Positions 13,677 to 14,939 of a stretch of DNA of 14,939 nt are shown here, piece by piece. Source of the stretch: a bacterium (GTDB taxonomy: Bacteria; Desulfobacterota; GWC2-55-46; S146-80; JALXFI01). How positions within the stretch are numbered: the first letter of the stretch is position 1; each line of letters begins with the position of its first letter. Position numbers and translations under genes: made by a program. The notes below the pieces were generated by a model. The model saw only the letters and a list, made by a program, of their open reading frames with translations, was not told where the DNA came from and ran no database searches. The DNA lies in contig JALXFI010000295.1 of assembly GCA_027069035.1 (NCBI GenBank), positions 1 through 14,939 on the forward strand, in the 5' to 3' direction.

Positions 13677-14351
13677 ATGGTTAAAAAGAAGGAGCAGATA
13701 AAAAAAGAAGAAGAAGGCAAGGCGCAAAAACGCCTTGATCAATGGAAAGCAAGCACTGGCGAGTTTGAAAAGCGACTTGAAGATTTAACCGGTAAGGCAA
13801 AGGAAGGCTATAAAAAAGCGCTTGAAGAGTTGAAGTCTCAGACAGAAAAAGCCCAGGAAAGTCTTGGACTTTTAAAATCCAAAAGCGGCGAGAAGTGGCA
13901 GGAAAGCATAAAATCACTAAATAAGCTCTTTGACAGAATAGAGAAACAATTTGATACACTTAAACTCCAAACCAATAAAGGGGTTAAAACAACAAAGAAA
14001 AGTGTAAGTAAATTACAGGACAGGGTCAAAGACTCTTATCTATGGGAAAGCCTTGAATCAGGATTTGATGATGTATGGGAGTTTTCTAAAAAAACGGTGC
14101 AGAGTTTTTCAAAGGAAATTGAAAAGGCCACTAAAAAAGCAAAATTTTCCATGGAAAATCACAGGATACAGGGACAGATAACAAAGATGTTAGCCAAATT
14201 GGGTGACGAGGTTTACAGAAAGCTTATCAAAGAAGGGAAAAAAAGTTTTGTGCCCAACACATCGGTGAAAGAACTTCTCCTTAAGATAAAGACCCTTGAA
14301 GAAGAGCTTGAATCAATCAAAGAGACACTAAAAGAAGAAGAGAAAAAATGA
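13677..14351 (+). CDS. Charged coiled-coil protein of unknown function
   Basis: A 224-aa, Lys/Glu-rich protein without signal peptide or membrane segment. Residues about 1-110 and 195-224 have long heptad-like helices (KRLEDLTGKAKEGYKKALEE; KIKTLEEELESIKETLKEEE), and no Cys. The middle, around SYLWESLESGFDDVWEFSKK, is less charged and more aromatic, and KMLAKLGDEVYRKLIKEGKK precedes the last coil. I do not recognise a family with confidence; phasin-like, apolipoprotein-like or stress (LEA-like) proteins share this look. The ATG at 13677 has an excellent Shine-Dalgarno, GGGAGGTGA (13663-13671); an in-frame GTG lies inside it. It has its own promoter candidate and is followed after 33 bp by a cysteine hydrolase gene. 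The strong ribosome binding site suggests an abundant protein. Confidence 0.8.
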   Translation: MVKKKEQIKKEEEGKAQKRLDQWKASTGEFEKRLEDLTGKAKEGYKKALEELKSQTEKAQESLGLLKSKSGEKWQESIKSLNKLFDRIEKQFDTLKLQTNKGVKTTKKSVSKLQDRVKDSYLWESLESGFDDVWEFSKKTVQSFSKEIEKATKKAKFSMENHRIQGQITKMLAKLGDEVYRKLIKEGKKSFVPNTSVKELLLKIKTLEEELESIKETLKEEEKK

Positions 14352-14384
14352 TATATGGGTTTTTTCCCATGACAGGAAGATGTT

Positions 14385-14915
14385 ATGGCGGATAAAAAAG
14401 CGTTTTTAATAATAGATATGCTAAACGATTTTGTTAAGGAAGGCGCTCCTCTTGAGGTTCCTGCGGCAAGGGGTATTGTGCCGAATATTGCCAAAAGGAT
14501 GAAAGATGCAAGAAACTCTAATACGTCTGTTATTTATCTTTGCGACAGCCATGGCAAAGACGACCCTGAGTTTAAAGCCTGGCCGCGCCATGCCGTTAAA
14601 GGGACGGCCGGCTCACGGGTGATAGACGAATTAAAACCGGAGCAGGGTGACATAATTATACCAAAAACAAGCTATTCGGGATTTTATAATACGGATCTCA
14701 ATGAAAAGCTTAAATCCCTCGATGTTGATGAACTGATCATAACGGGTTGTGTAACAAATATATGTGTGCTTTACACATCGGTCGATGCCCTTATGAGAGG
14801 CTACTATGTTAAAGTGCCGGAAGATTGCGTTGCAGCCCTTGAAAGGGATGACCACTTGTTTGCGCTTAAACAGATAAATAAGGTATTGAGACCAAGAACC
14901 CAAAAACAGAGATAG
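14385..14915 (+). CDS. Isochorismatase-family cysteine hydrolase, probable nicotinamidase
   Basis: A 176-aa cytoplasmic hydrolase. The catalytic triad of the family is present: Asp11 in FLIIDMLNDF, Lys94 in IIPKTSYSGF and Cys127 in GCVTNICVLYTS. Asp54 and His56 (CDSHGKDDPEF) and His69 (WPRHAVKGT) are placed like the metal ligands of nicotinamidases, so conversion of nicotinamide to nicotinate in NAD salvage is the favoured role; related enzymes act on isochorismate or other amides, and I withhold the symbol pncA. The last codons and the stop lie within the family A hairpin at 14898-14925, so the C-terminal TQKQR is encoded by repeat DNA. GACAGGAAGA upstream supplies a weak ribosome binding site. 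Confidence 0.88.
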   Translation: MADKKAFLIIDMLNDFVKEGAPLEVPAARGIVPNIAKRMKDARNSNTSVIYLCDSHGKDDPEFKAWPRHAVKGTAGSRVIDELKPEQGDIIIPKTSYSGFYNTDLNEKLKSLDVDELIITGCVTNICVLYTSVDALMRGYYVKVPEDCVAALERDDHLFALKQINKVLRPRTQKQR

Positions 14916-14925
14916 GTTTTTGGGT
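14898..14925. repeat. Palindromic hairpin element, family A copy 3
   Basis: ACCCAAAAAC (14898-14907) pairs perfectly with GTTTTTGGGT (14916-14925) around an 8-nt loop. The stop codon of the hydrolase gene (14913-14915) is in the loop. It resembles the hairpin at 3-30. No separate U-run follows, so terminator function is possible but unproven. Confidence 0.6.
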
Positions 14926-14939
14926 AAATTGGCAAGACG

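Overview
The window is 14.9 kb of compact bacterial chromosome with moderate GC and heavy use of ATA, AGG and CTT codons. No rRNA, tRNA, CRISPR array, phage module or transposase gene is visible. The gene order rplM-rpsI-argC, the murI-GerMN pair and a short MetH without a reactivation domain suggest a diderm of the Desulfobacterota/Nitrospirota type. That placement is an inference from gene order, not from a phylogeny.

Layout, left to right. A housekeeping operon (about 45-4001, +) encodes glutamate racemase (murI), a membrane-anchored GerMN protein and cobalamin-dependent methionine synthase (metH). A Phd/VapC toxin-antitoxin pair (4061-4716, +) follows. Its promoter begins inside the metH stop codon and overlaps a tandem 14-bp repeat that may be its operator. 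A 376-bp intergenic stretch then carries a strong promoter and a clear intrinsic terminator before rpsU (5093-5281), which appears to start at TTG. pyrF lies on the minus strand (5462-6202), divergent from an operon with a UvrD-type helicase fused to an Fe-S RecB/AddB-type nuclease (6326-9334), a FliK-like protein (9363-10451) and a stand-alone FlhB C-terminal-domain protein (10448-10720). A repeat-rich gap of about 245 bp and a minus-strand hicBA toxin-antitoxin pair (10966-11432) precede rplM-rpsI (11603-12442), a strong terminator, argC (12510-13544), a charged coiled-coil protein (13677-14351) and a nicotinamidase/isochorismatase-family hydrolase (14385-14915).

Most genes are core metabolism or translation: peptidoglycan D-Glu, Met/folate, pyrimidine and Arg synthesis, and ribosomal proteins S21, L13 and S9. 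The accessory layer is two toxin-antitoxin modules and three families of short palindromic or 10-bp-periodic intergenic repeats. Several sigma70-like promoters with a TTGACA box and a 16-17 bp spacer can be read directly.

I did not find a convincing large undescribed system. The best leads are the candidate small RNA/attenuator before rpsU, the start-stop AUG in the rpsU initiation region, the FliK-like/FlhB-fragment pair next to a repair helicase, the Phd-VapC control region embedded in the metH end, and the two dispersed palindrome families, one of which contains an in-frame GTG at the 5' end of hicB and another the stop codon of the last gene.
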